From: Thuidium tamariscinum
Taxonomy: Eukaryota; Streptophyta; Bryopsida; Hypnales; Thuidiaceae
Reading direction: 5' to 3'
DNA: 64,000 bases
NCBI GenBank assembly: GCA_947034885.2
Contig: OX344758.2
Location: 14,473,067 to 14,537,066, forward strand
This document shows positions 12,082 to 21,462 of this stretch, piece after piece. The notes under the pieces are model-generated. The model made no database searches. It saw only the letters and a program-made list of their open reading frames with translations, and was not told where the DNA came from. Positions within the stretch are counted from its first letter, which is position 1. Every line of letters starts with the position of its first letter. Position numbers and translations under genes: made by a program.

Positions 12082-15000
12082 TTATGATCCGTCAGGAACG
12101 TTCTTGGGGTCAGGAATCGGTGGAATGAGGATACATAATCCTGGTTCTCCTTTCGTCGCATCAAGTGCTTTGTTGATCATATTCAAAGGAAACTGCAAAA
12201 AAATTTAGACAGACATGCTTCGTGTTATCCAATGATTCCGCTTGACAGACTGTTGGCAACCAGCCTTCTCTGTCCTGTCCTGTCCTGTACCTTTCAAATC
12301 GTGGCTCTGTAATCTTTGACCACGTCTACTTGAGCAGAATGTTGAAACTAAATAACTAGGTTTTTCAGAAACCACACCGTGATACACACAGATTGAAGCC
12401 TCTGTGTGATCATTTTGACATTGGGTTTGAATCATGAGGATTAATAATTATGACGCTGGGTAAAATTCTCCACCACCGTCTGATTATACTGAAAACCCTA
12501 TTAAATGCACTGTAAAAAACTTGTGTAACACTATGGATTCTAATTATAAGAAAACAAGGCGGTTATCACCAAGTTCCGACAGAAGCTGATTGTTGAGGGA
12601 AAGAAATAAGAACCTTTTTAGCGATCTCCACTTTTACTGCACCAGCCTTGTACAAGTCGAAGAGGAATTGTGCACCTTCTAAAAGCTCCGCTGGGTGCTT
12701 TACATAATCTGCCAAAACAGGCACTGCAACCACCACACTTTTGCTTCCTGCCGTCACATGCACACATACTGCCAGTTAAGCAAGGATTTTTACAGCTTCT
12801 CTCAATTTTACGGAATCAGCAACTTGAGTCTGAAGAAGGTATTCATCACTGGACCATCGTATTAACCAGATCAGAAATATTACAAATTTTTTGCTTTCCG
12901 TACCCTTGGGCAACAGAGGTGACAAGATCGGCACGAAATGAAGCCGCAAATTACAATTGCCTTGCATAAGAATGATGCTAACGACCGACGTTTAACAGAT
13001 TTCAGTAAAATCAAGTTATTTCAAGATTTTAAGACAACCCCGTTTTCCTTATTATTCATGTAAGAATCTCACTATAGTCACACTTATTATACAGTCACAC
13101 TCTTTATCATGAGGTGGCCTCCATTTATTAAACGAGAACATACTGAGATCTCCCCCATGAACCACCCCCCTCTGTCCCGAAACAAGTGTCCTGTTTGAAC
13201 CTCATATTTTTTTAAGGTTGTCTTGAGTAGGTCTATGGAGGCTTTTTTTGGGGGTCCAATCATATTTAGGTTGCACTGAACATATGCAATGTTCTTCATT
13301 GATTCTAGTGATGTAAAATTTGGACCCTTTTGAATTTTATACTTTTCATAACACGATCGATGGAATTTGTATCAAATGTTTTCAATCAAAACTGCGAACA
13401 CTTATTCAGGGAAGGAGGGAGTTAGTAGGAAAGATTTTCGTTATTGACCAAAAGTCCCTGAAACAGTCTTTCTGAAAACACTGTTAGTTACTCTGTCAGA
13501 ACAACAGAAATTTCGAGTCCTGGTGTAAGGGTTTAGGATTTAGGATTAGGGTTTAGGGTTTAGTATACAAATTTCAAGTCCATCGAGTTTTGAACCAAAA
13601 GAATTGAATTTTGGGGAGGTGGGGGTGGGGGTAAGATCATCGATTACCTGCAAGTTCCCTGAGGTTGAGTACGGGTGCATTGGAACCAAGGCTGACCAAC
13701 ATTCCCTTCGGAGCTAAGCCATGCACAACATCTACAAAGTTGCTCTTCTCTTCCAAATCAAACACCACCGCCACACCCTCTCCAGATGTCAACTCCTTCA
13801 CTTCATCTGCAAAGCCGCCGTAGCCCTGATTGACAACGATAACTTCATTACAGCCACTCTTTTGTGCACGCTCAACATCGCCCTCAGAGTCGACAGTTCC
13901 AATCACAACCGCTTTGAGATGTTTCGCGCATTGGGAAATGATGGATCCGAGTCCTGTTGCCACGCCGTTAACTAAGACTGCATCACCACGCCTCAAGGGG
14001 CTGAGCTTCTTCAGCAGCATCCATGCCGTCAAGCCTGGGAAGAGTAGAGCCGCAGCTTCTTCGTCGGTGATGTTGGAGGGAAGTGGAATTAAGCAGTTTA
14101 CTGGCACTACACTTGCCTCACTGAAAGCTCCCTTGTTGGGTGGGTTAACGTAGCCTACTCGCTGGCCTATTTGATGGTTCAAAACTCCAGTACCTGGGGA
14201 CTCAATGCAAACCATAAGGGGTGACTGTTAGAAACAACTGCTAAATTCTCTTGTTGCTTCTGTTGTGAGCCAACCCGATTCTGACCCAAAATTCCCCCCA
14301 AAATTACTAAAACACATCTCAAGTTTGCATGTCTCTTTTGAGAAATGCCTCTTCTCGTGGAACGCAAATCTTGCACAATGATACCCTCTTACGATGATTC
14401 CGCACCTTCTAGTGAGAAAACCACCTTGTTAAATGATCCGTAAAAGAGTGTTGAATCATCAACAATGTATCTACGATTTTTTGTTAGGGTTCAAGTAGTT
14501 GCTCCTGGTGGTCAATTTAATATTCAATTAAGCACGAGACAAAATGGCGGTTCTTATCCGAGGTTAGAACAAATGCCCTGCAAATGAGCTTTCCACGATT
14601 ACATATAACATAACTTTCCTCCATGCCAACTCTGAAGTAAACCCAAACACCCGTCCTCCCTGCATTCTGTTGTATGTCTTAATGAGGATACTGACTTGCA
14701 GAAAATTCCGAAGCCATCGACAGCTACTAGTACACTAACAAAAAACACTAGAAAACATAATTGGTGATTCAGCAGTCCAGTACCTGGGGACTCAAAGCAA
14801 ACAATGAAAAAGGAAGTTCCTAGTGAGCAAACTAACTTGAAAAAAGATCTAAAACATCCACTGTTACATGAACCCTAACAGAAAAAAGTTATACAATATT
14901 CTTGACGATTCACCACTCCCATACCTGTGGGCTAAGAAAACACAGGAACTAATCTCCTATTGAGTAATTATACGAACTTGTAAAAAGTTCCCAAAACACC

Positions 15001-15383
15001 CACTGTTGCTTGAACCCTAACAGAAAAAAGTCAGACAACATTGTTGATGCTTTGCACTCCAGCACTTAGGGGCCAAGCAAACAATGAGGAAACAATTTCC
15101 TAGTGAGTATTTCAAAAGAAATGGGAAATCTGAAAGACACATAATACATTGGCACATAATTACCTAGTTCAGTGATAACCCCAACAGCACTACGCCCAGG
15201 AGTGAACATTTGATGACTCGGGTGATGGAGTCCGCCTCTGCAATCCTCCACGTCTGAGTCGTTAAGACCAATTGCTGTGTGTCGAACCTCAACTTCATTG
15301 CAACCAGGATGAGGAAGCTCAATCTCTTCAACTTGGAGATGGTGACGACCTCCGACGGTATGCACTCGCACGGCTTTCACCAT
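12082..15383 (-). CDS. NADPH:quinone oxidoreductase-like (MDR superfamily, zeta-crystallin type), four exons
   Basis: Exons on the minus strand are 15383-15164, 14193-13648, 12747-12614 and 12192-12082. Phases join (1, 1, 0) into about 336 residues, the usual family length. Residues 1-74 form the start of the GroES-like fold (MVKAVRVHTVGG, GRSAVGVITELG). The nucleotide-binding Rossmann segment follows, with GVATGLGS at 150-157 in the place of the family's glycine-rich AxxGxxG loop, then VVIGTVDSE. The C-terminal part (ADYVKHPAELLEGAQFLFDL) and the end (LDATKGEPG) match the usual closing helices. No structural-zinc cysteine cluster is present, as expected for quinone reductases, which transfer hydride from NADPH to quinones or enones. 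The start is the ATG just before MVKAVRV. The exon 3 acceptor at 12748 is my choice because it restores family length; an alternative lies a few codons downstream. Confidence 0.85.
13527..13563. repeat. Interstitial telomere-like repeat in an intron
   Basis: Five units of the plant telomere type (GGGTTTA, with GGATTTA and GGATTA variants) lie in the second intron of the quinone oxidoreductase gene, about 85 bp past its donor site. It is short and degenerate, so not a telomere. Confidence 0.8.
14730..15110. repeat. Diverged tandem repeats in intron 1 of the quinone oxidoreductase gene
   Basis: At least three units of about 140 bp (near 14730-14831, 14862-14966 and 15004-15106) share GAACCCTAACAGAAAAAAGT, a CCAGTACCTGGGGACT-like block and a CCTAGTGAG block. 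A similar block occurs at the true exon 2 acceptor (14180-14215), and a weaker relative near 14400-14500. On the coding strand the shared block contains the CCCCAG acceptor, so the intron is studded with partial copies of its own 3' splice site. Confidence 0.75.
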
Positions 15384-15399
15384 GATTCTTTCTGTTTGC

Positions 15400-15414
15400 C
15401 CTAAACCCTAAACC
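15400..15414 (-). promoter_or_regulatory. Telo-box next to the start codon
   Basis: CCTAAACCCTAAACC on the + strand (TTTAGGG-type on the coding strand) lies 17 bases upstream of the quinone oxidoreductase ATG. Telo-boxes (AAACCCTAA) are known plant promoter and 5' leader elements. A role here is inference from position. Confidence 0.55.
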
Positions 15415-15465
15415 TCAGTCAAAACCTTTGGGTAGAATGAAGGCATGGTTTCAGAAATGTGGAGG

Positions 15466-16075
15466 ACATACTTAGAGACAAATGGTATTTTGAAAATCAG
15501 CATGAATACCTTGATTATCACCTTAACTTCTAGAAGACATACTTGGAGCTGAATAGCAATTTGAAAAATTCAAATGGTTCCTTGATTACAACGCAACCTT
15601 AAGTCCTGGAAAACATACTTCGAGATGAATAGCAATTTGAATATTCGTGTGGATACCTTGATTATAACCTTAACTACGGGTACTTCTCGACCTCACCCCA
15701 AAACCCATCAATTGTTGGGTAAAATCTACACACTCGCGAACATCGTTTCAGCAGTGTGATAGACACACTTAAAATCGCATGGCATTTAAAATTTGGAATA
15801 GAGCGCCTCTGATTACGACCTTCAATTCAAAATTTTCACATTCACACCCTAGATTCCCGTCATTGTAGCACAAATTCTTTACCGCAGCATCACCAACAAA
15901 AGTTCCTTCGACAACATTGCCATAGATAAATTTCCAAAGAAAAACATGCAGCACTACCGGTACTCACTTCAAACTAGAACAAGCCGTCTTCAATCGGATG
16001 CCGTCGTCCCGGAACGCAACAGAAGCACAGTCGGTTTGGAAATTTGAACCGGGTGCTTCGATTACGACCTTCAAT
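15466..16075. repeat. Diverged tandem repeats in the 5' flank of the quinone oxidoreductase gene
   Basis: Units of 71-76 bp begin at 15466, 15537 and 15613, each starting ACATACTT and containing an AATTTGAA-like block and TTGATTA. Further degenerate relatives with GATTACGACCTTCAATTCA lie near 15762-15830 and 16030-16075. The array covers the likely promoter and 5' leader. Confidence 0.7.
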
Positions 16076-16479
16076 TCACAAATTTCAATATCAATCCCGA
16101 AATCATGTCATTATAGCGCGGATTCTTGACCCGTAGAATGTAATTCTGAGTCAAAATTCTGCGAGAACGTGCCAAAGTTAAGAGAAGCTAATTTAGGAAC
16201 TCAAAAACCAAGCTTAAGCTTATTATGCGCTGCTGTGAAGAGTAACTTTAGAGGCTCAGGAATTCCCTCACTCCAAGCACACTCTGAAATTGCACCTGGA
16301 CGACTGCTGCTCTGCATGACACGTGGACTCCACCTAAGCCATCCAGCTGGACATAACATTCCCTTTTTGTATCCTTGTATAGCGGACCCGTGCGGTAGAA
16401 ACACCCAAAACCCTTCCGTAGAACAAATATTTTTGTGCTATTACCAAATGAAGATCATGAATTTCCAAAAAAGAAATTA

Positions 16480-19400
16480 GATTTTTTGGATATGGCATGG
16501 ATTTTCTATAGATTCTTAAAGTGGTAGCTTACAAGACAACTAAAATTGTCATGAAGGTGGATAGGAAATCAAAGTTTGACAAAGTCAACATTGAACTAAA
16601 GTAGCTAATCCCTTTTTGATTAGTCCCCCTTCAAAGTTTAGGTTGTTTTATTTCCAAGGTCAAGAAGTAGGAATAACTAGTTCATTATGATACATTCATA
16701 AGCCATTGATTTCTACATTGGATTTCGTGACTAGCTTGTCATTAGAATTAGACATACCTATATATATTTAATAGGTTTCACAAAATCTTGACAAAAAAAA
16801 TTCATAGTAATTTTGTTTTTAGGTGAAATTTTTTTAAGAAATTTAAAATTTGTCCGAAATCTATTCCTCTATAAGGCAAATATCCCCCACCACTAACAAC
16901 AACAAATCCAACTTGGAAGCTATGTTGCATTTTTAAGCCGTTGAAAATGGGTTGTAAGCTTCCAATGAGAAGAAAGGAGGGGTACAATTTAATGATGCTT
17001 CTAAAGGATACATTAATGGAAGTCTAGAGACACATCATTAGAGAAAATTTGGTCTATCTAGAGGGTTGCTTGTGTGAATATCTTGAGCATCTTTTAGTTT
17101 TTTTCTTTTTTTTAATCCTGGATCTAGTCTATCAGAGGAAGGGATTTGCCACCCCTTCCTCCATTTAACTAATGTTTCTTTTTGAATCAAGGCTATAATG
17201 ATTGCAAAAGTGACAATAAACAACAATAGGAGAAAGAACTTTGTCAAGTCAAAATAAATGTTATATAAAGGTCTTTTCGGCACTTCTTAGCAACCCTCTG
17301 GAGAGCCCTAATTTTCTCTAATGTTACTAGAAGTCTAGAGTACATGAATGGATATAAGGATGGTTTTAGGTGTTTATAGTGAACAAAATTGCCTCTTGTA
17401 AGAAAGATACTTCATAAGCACTACTTTTTGCTATTGTCTTTGAGCTTAGTTACAAATATTACATTGATCAAACTTTCATATTTTCTTATTGGCAAGGTAA
17501 ACTAAGTTCTAAAGCACCAAAGGATGCAACATTTGAATACTATATGCAAAAATTCTGAAAGTTCAAAGTTTTTGTGGTAAATGTTCTAAATCTATTTCTT
17601 CAATATAGGTACATATTGATTTTGGAGATGTAGAAAGAGTGGTGACAGTGTTGGATTTAGGTGAGGTGTAGTTTTGAATGTACCCACCTTATGGCTCCTC
17701 GACCAACTTCAATCATTAAATTAATTGATAAACCCTTGTGGCATCTAGCAATGATAATACCTTCTCATTATAGGGAGGACTATTATCTACTATTCAATGT
17801 TATAGGAACTTGAAAGTGTATGTTTTCTATGGCACCCCTTCATTTGGAGTCAATTGCTTCATTTAATATTTCTTGACCACTTCTAATGTAATAAAATAGG
17901 GCACACAAACCTATCCTATATATTTGATATAAATTAAATATTTTTTTGGTAAAAAATTATTACATGTCATCTTACCATTTGTAAAGGTGATGCAAATGTT
18001 TCAAAACTTGACATCTTTGTATTCCTTGAAGCCATTAAACCATGACTTTCCAACCCTTTTAATCTCATTCAATTCCACATTGAAAAAATCATATTGTAAT
18101 TGGATACAATGGGCAATGGGATGCAACAAGGTGCACTTCAATCAAGAAGTAGGGGTTGTGGTCAATTTTGGGTATGTATACTTTAATTCAAACTTTCCAC
18201 ACAACAACATTGACTACTAGATCTTGTTGTATTGAAAATTTGCAACATGAAAAAACAAACAAAAAAATGATTTGTTGAAAGAGGTGCAATGTGTTGTTTA
18301 TTTTGTAAAGATGGGTTGGTCTCTGTAGAAATTGTCATTTTTGATTTAGTGCATAGTCCAATAAATTCCAAAGTATTTATTAGAGACCAAACTATTGCTC
18401 ATGACCTCCCTTTTATGTACAAATTTCCGAAGATGAGCAATTGCACTTTTGTTTTACATGCAAGAGTCCTCTATCATCTACTATAAATACTATAGAATTA
18501 ATCCTAAACTAATGCCATCAATGTTCAAATGAGTCTAAGATGGAGGGATAGAAAGAAAATCAAATCAAAGCAATACAAAGAGAAATAAGAAGGATACTTA
18601 TGGTCCGGATACATTTGATTTCTCATTTCAACTAAAGGGTGTCTCATTAAACAAGTCTTTTTAATTAGTATTGGGGCCACTTTTACCCCTAGACTTTGAA
18701 GGCATTTTTTTGGTCACAAAACTAATTTCAAATGTTAGTTTCATGACAATATTTTCATTAAACTAACATTTGAATTTTTGTGTGTGTTGTAGAAGTGATT
18801 TTAAAGTGTAGGTAATAGATTAAAAAAGAACATACTTGATTTTCATTTAAATAAAATTGTTGCATACAAGTAGATACAAGATTGAAGGATAAAATAAATT
18901 GTTGATAACTCTAAGATGGAATTGAAAATAACCAATTCCAATGGTGAGATTTTTCTATAAGCTAATTGAATCATATTGAACTATTTCTCTTAAAAAATTG
19001 GAAAAATCAGATTCAATAATGAGTCCTACAAGTTATTTTTCAAAAAGATGTTTAGATTGCCCAAGTAACATGCATGTCCATAACTTTCTCATCACTATTA
19101 TAAATAAATTGAATCAAATCCTTCCTTTAAGACAAAAATATTTCTATGAAAATAAAATTTTGAAAATTTTATTTTGACTTTTTGTGATTTTTTGGTGTTG
19201 CTTGATGAATTCCATTTGGGCTTAGGGTAGCATAATCTTTTCTCTTAGGCATTGTTTGAAATAAAAATTATATAACTTAAAAAGCTAATGTGTCACTTGT
19301 CTTCACAAAAAATTTCAAAAAATCACAATAAAAATTGAGACCGTAGGAGTCATCTAAAATTCATTTTGTTCCCCGAAGGCACAATGGGAGTTTAGGAGTC

Positions 19401-19950
19401 ACATAAAAAAAAGTAAAAAAAGTAAAAAAAATCCATGCGAATACTTTCATGCATAGAAAATAAATCTTTTTTTATCTGAACTTCCAAATGCACTATGGTT
19501 CTAATTTGAAGGATTTTAGAACTTATAAGGTATGAGCAACTTATTAGCACCATTTATTTTGTTGTCCCCATGAGAGGCTGAAAGATAATTTTTTTGTAAT
19601 AAGGTCATTAGAAATCTGTAGAGATATTCAACTAAAATTGTTGCTTAATTTTTTTTTGACTCTCATGTAATATTTTGCAAAATTTTTCTAAGTTGAAGTC
19701 ATAGGATTTCTTACACATAATACTAGATTCACCTTAAATGGACAATCATCCTTCATACAAAGTGTTCAAAATGTCTCTAAGTCTCTTCATAGGATTGCTT
19801 CAAAAAGTTCTTCACCTTTTATTGGTTGCATTTGAGAATTGGTTATGACTTTGAATCATAGAAGTCTTCATTCAAGGATTATTATTATCTTTTCAGTTAT
19901 TATTTTTACAAGATATGGATTGTCATAGAGTCTATGTTGGGATGGAGGAG
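16480..19950. other. AT-rich intergenic region
   Basis: No gene is supported. A single end of the GGTAGGTACACCC family (AATGTACCCACCTTA) occurs near 17676, and 18280-18480 resembles the dispersed repeat at 26045-26180. The short frames here, including a hydrophobic one at 17038-17283, look random. Confidence 0.55.
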
Positions 19951-20001
19951 TTTGAAAAAAATTTGGGACAAAATTCCTTGAAGCACCAAAAGTAGACTTA
20001 A

Positions 20002-20015
20002 CCCCAAAGTGACAT
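20002..20015 (+). repeat. piggyBac left terminal inverted repeat
   Basis: CCCCAAAGTGACAT directly follows TTAA at 19998-20001. It starts with the CCC typical of this superfamily and is a perfect inverted match to 25476-25489. Next inside is an imperfect GAGG...CCTC palindrome at 20017-20035. Confidence 0.97.
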
Positions 20016-20580
20016 TGAGGCCAAAAAGTGTCCTCGACAGTTTTTAGCCCAAATTTCAAGACGTTTAGGGTTCTCGGATGAAAAAATGCAACAAAGAGGG
20101 GTGGAAGCATTTAGCGAGACCTATCGAATGACACCAAGAACACGGAAATGCAAAAAGGACTGTAATTTTTGAGCGTCGCGAAAGATTTCAGATTGCTTGC
20201 AATCCCACGGTGCGGCAGATGCGGGAGGGGGTGCTTGACGTCACCGGGCGCTATGGCCGGTGCCACGTATCCAATACCCATAGAAATACCGTTGAGACGG
20301 GGGTTTAGGGTACGTGACTTGGACACGCGGGAGGGTTTTAGCGCCAAACTCTTCGTGGCGGAATTCTCAGAGCGAGGCATTATTTTCTGAAGCAGACATC
20401 TCCTTGGATTCTCGCGTCCTTCGCGAGTGGTGGGCAAAGTGGTGGAGGCCGTTTTCCGTAAGGCAGTTGCAATCGTGGGCTTCACAGGACGTGAAGAGGA
20501 TCATTTCAACTTCAGGAAGCCGTTCGAGGGACTAGCTGCGAGGACACCACTCTGCTACAACGAGTCGATATTGCGCCGCC

Positions 20581-21462
20581 ATGGGTCCATTCTTCCTTGC
20601 CCCTAAATTTGTGATGAGAGCTCCCTTCGTGCAGGAGAATTTCGTAGTACCCTTCCGGGAGATACAAGTAGGGCACGAAATTGTTGCAATCAGCGGAAGC
20701 AAAGTGTGTCCGAACAGGAGTGACAACATTTGCGGAGAGAAATTGCTTTCTGTAGAGGTGTGCGGTATGAATAGCAATAAAGTAGCTCCGTCTTGTTTCC
20801 CATCGCATTTGCAGGAAGAAGCGCAAATTATTCACGAGTGGCTCATTTCTCAGCGGTGCTCTGTAGCTAAGACGAAGCGAATTCTTAGTTCCTTGGACAC
20901 CACCTACTTGCGGCGACTTCCTCTGTTCGGGAAGAGCCGCCCTTGGCCGCAGAATCCTGTCAATCAAAATTTTAGGTATCACTGGAGGGCGCAGGTGGCT
21001 CACGCACTTGGTTGGAAAGCAAGGACAGCGTTCCCAGCTCACATTGACACCATCATCAGACAAGTGTGGCCCGACAATGTCCCAACAGCTGAATTTGAAG
21101 GAAGCCGGGCGGCTAGCCGCAAGAGCAAGGTTGGTTCTCCGAAGCCCAACCACAAAACGCCGGGTGAAGAGGAGGGTCCAGCGAGCGGCGAACAAACTGA
21201 CGGGGCACATTTCAGAGGGCATCACAGACACACATCGAAGCCCAGAAGCCGCAGAGCGCAGCGATGGTACACACAATCAACCTCCGAGGACAGTGACTTC
21301 TCCACTGGGCGAACAAGCAGTACAGGACGAGCCGCAGCTGGATCCTGCAAAGAAGAAGAAATCACCCCGAAAGAGAACGGCAAAAGGGCGAGGCAAATTG
21401 ATGCTGAATCCAGTCGGAAGAAGTTCACAGACTCTGTGCCTTCTAGGAGCACCCCCAATTGA
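20581..21462 (+). CDS. piggyBac-borne upstream ORF1, 293 residues, unknown function
   Basis: The ATG at 20581 sits in an excellent context (GCCGCCATGG). The frame runs 293 codons to 21462. The first 165 residues have ordinary globular composition (for example LPLFGKSRPWPQNPVNQNF and YHWRAQVAHALGW). The rest is rich in Ser, Arg, Lys and Glu. It overlaps the transposase frame from 21077 to 21462 in a different (+1) frame. It could be a separate accessory protein, or the first exon of a longer transposase joined by splicing or frameshifting. I recognise no domain. Its place inside the terminal repeats makes it part of the element. Confidence 0.6.
   Translation: MGPFFLAPKFVMRAPFVQENFVVPFREIQVGHEIVAISGSKVCPNRSDNICGEKLLSVEVCGMNSNKVAPSCFPSHLQEEAQIIHEWLISQRCSVAKTKRILSSLDTTYLRRLPLFGKSRPWPQNPVNQNFRYHWRAQVAHALGWKARTAFPAHIDTIIRQVWPDNVPTAEFEGSRAASRKSKVGSPKPNHKTPGEEEGPASGEQTDGAHFRGHHRHTSKPRSRRAQRWYTQSTSEDSDFSTGRTSSTGRAAAGSCKEEEITPKENGKRARQIDAESSRKKFTDSVPSRSTPN

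Noticed and set aside
12776..12967. Minus-strand open frame between exons 2 and 3 of the quinone oxidoreductase gene
   Set aside because: Its translation does not fit the family between the Rossmann core and the C-terminal part, and the flanking exons join in phase without it.
13527..13563. True telomere or chromosome end
   Set aside because: Only a few degenerate units inside an intron, with genes on both sides.
16169..16480. Possible gene upstream of the quinone oxidoreductase
   Set aside because: Both strands are open over the same span, neither has a recognisable motif, and the region overlaps promoter-flank repeats; it may be part of the 5' leader or promoter.
17038..17283. Possible small membrane protein on the minus strand
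   Set aside because: The hydrophobic run arises from A/T-rich sequence, there is no supporting context, and codon use looks random.
20512..21276. 254-codon open frame on the minus strand inside the piggyBac element
   Set aside because: It mirrors the G+C-rich coding strand of ORF1 and has no recognisable domain; it is best explained as an antisense shadow.
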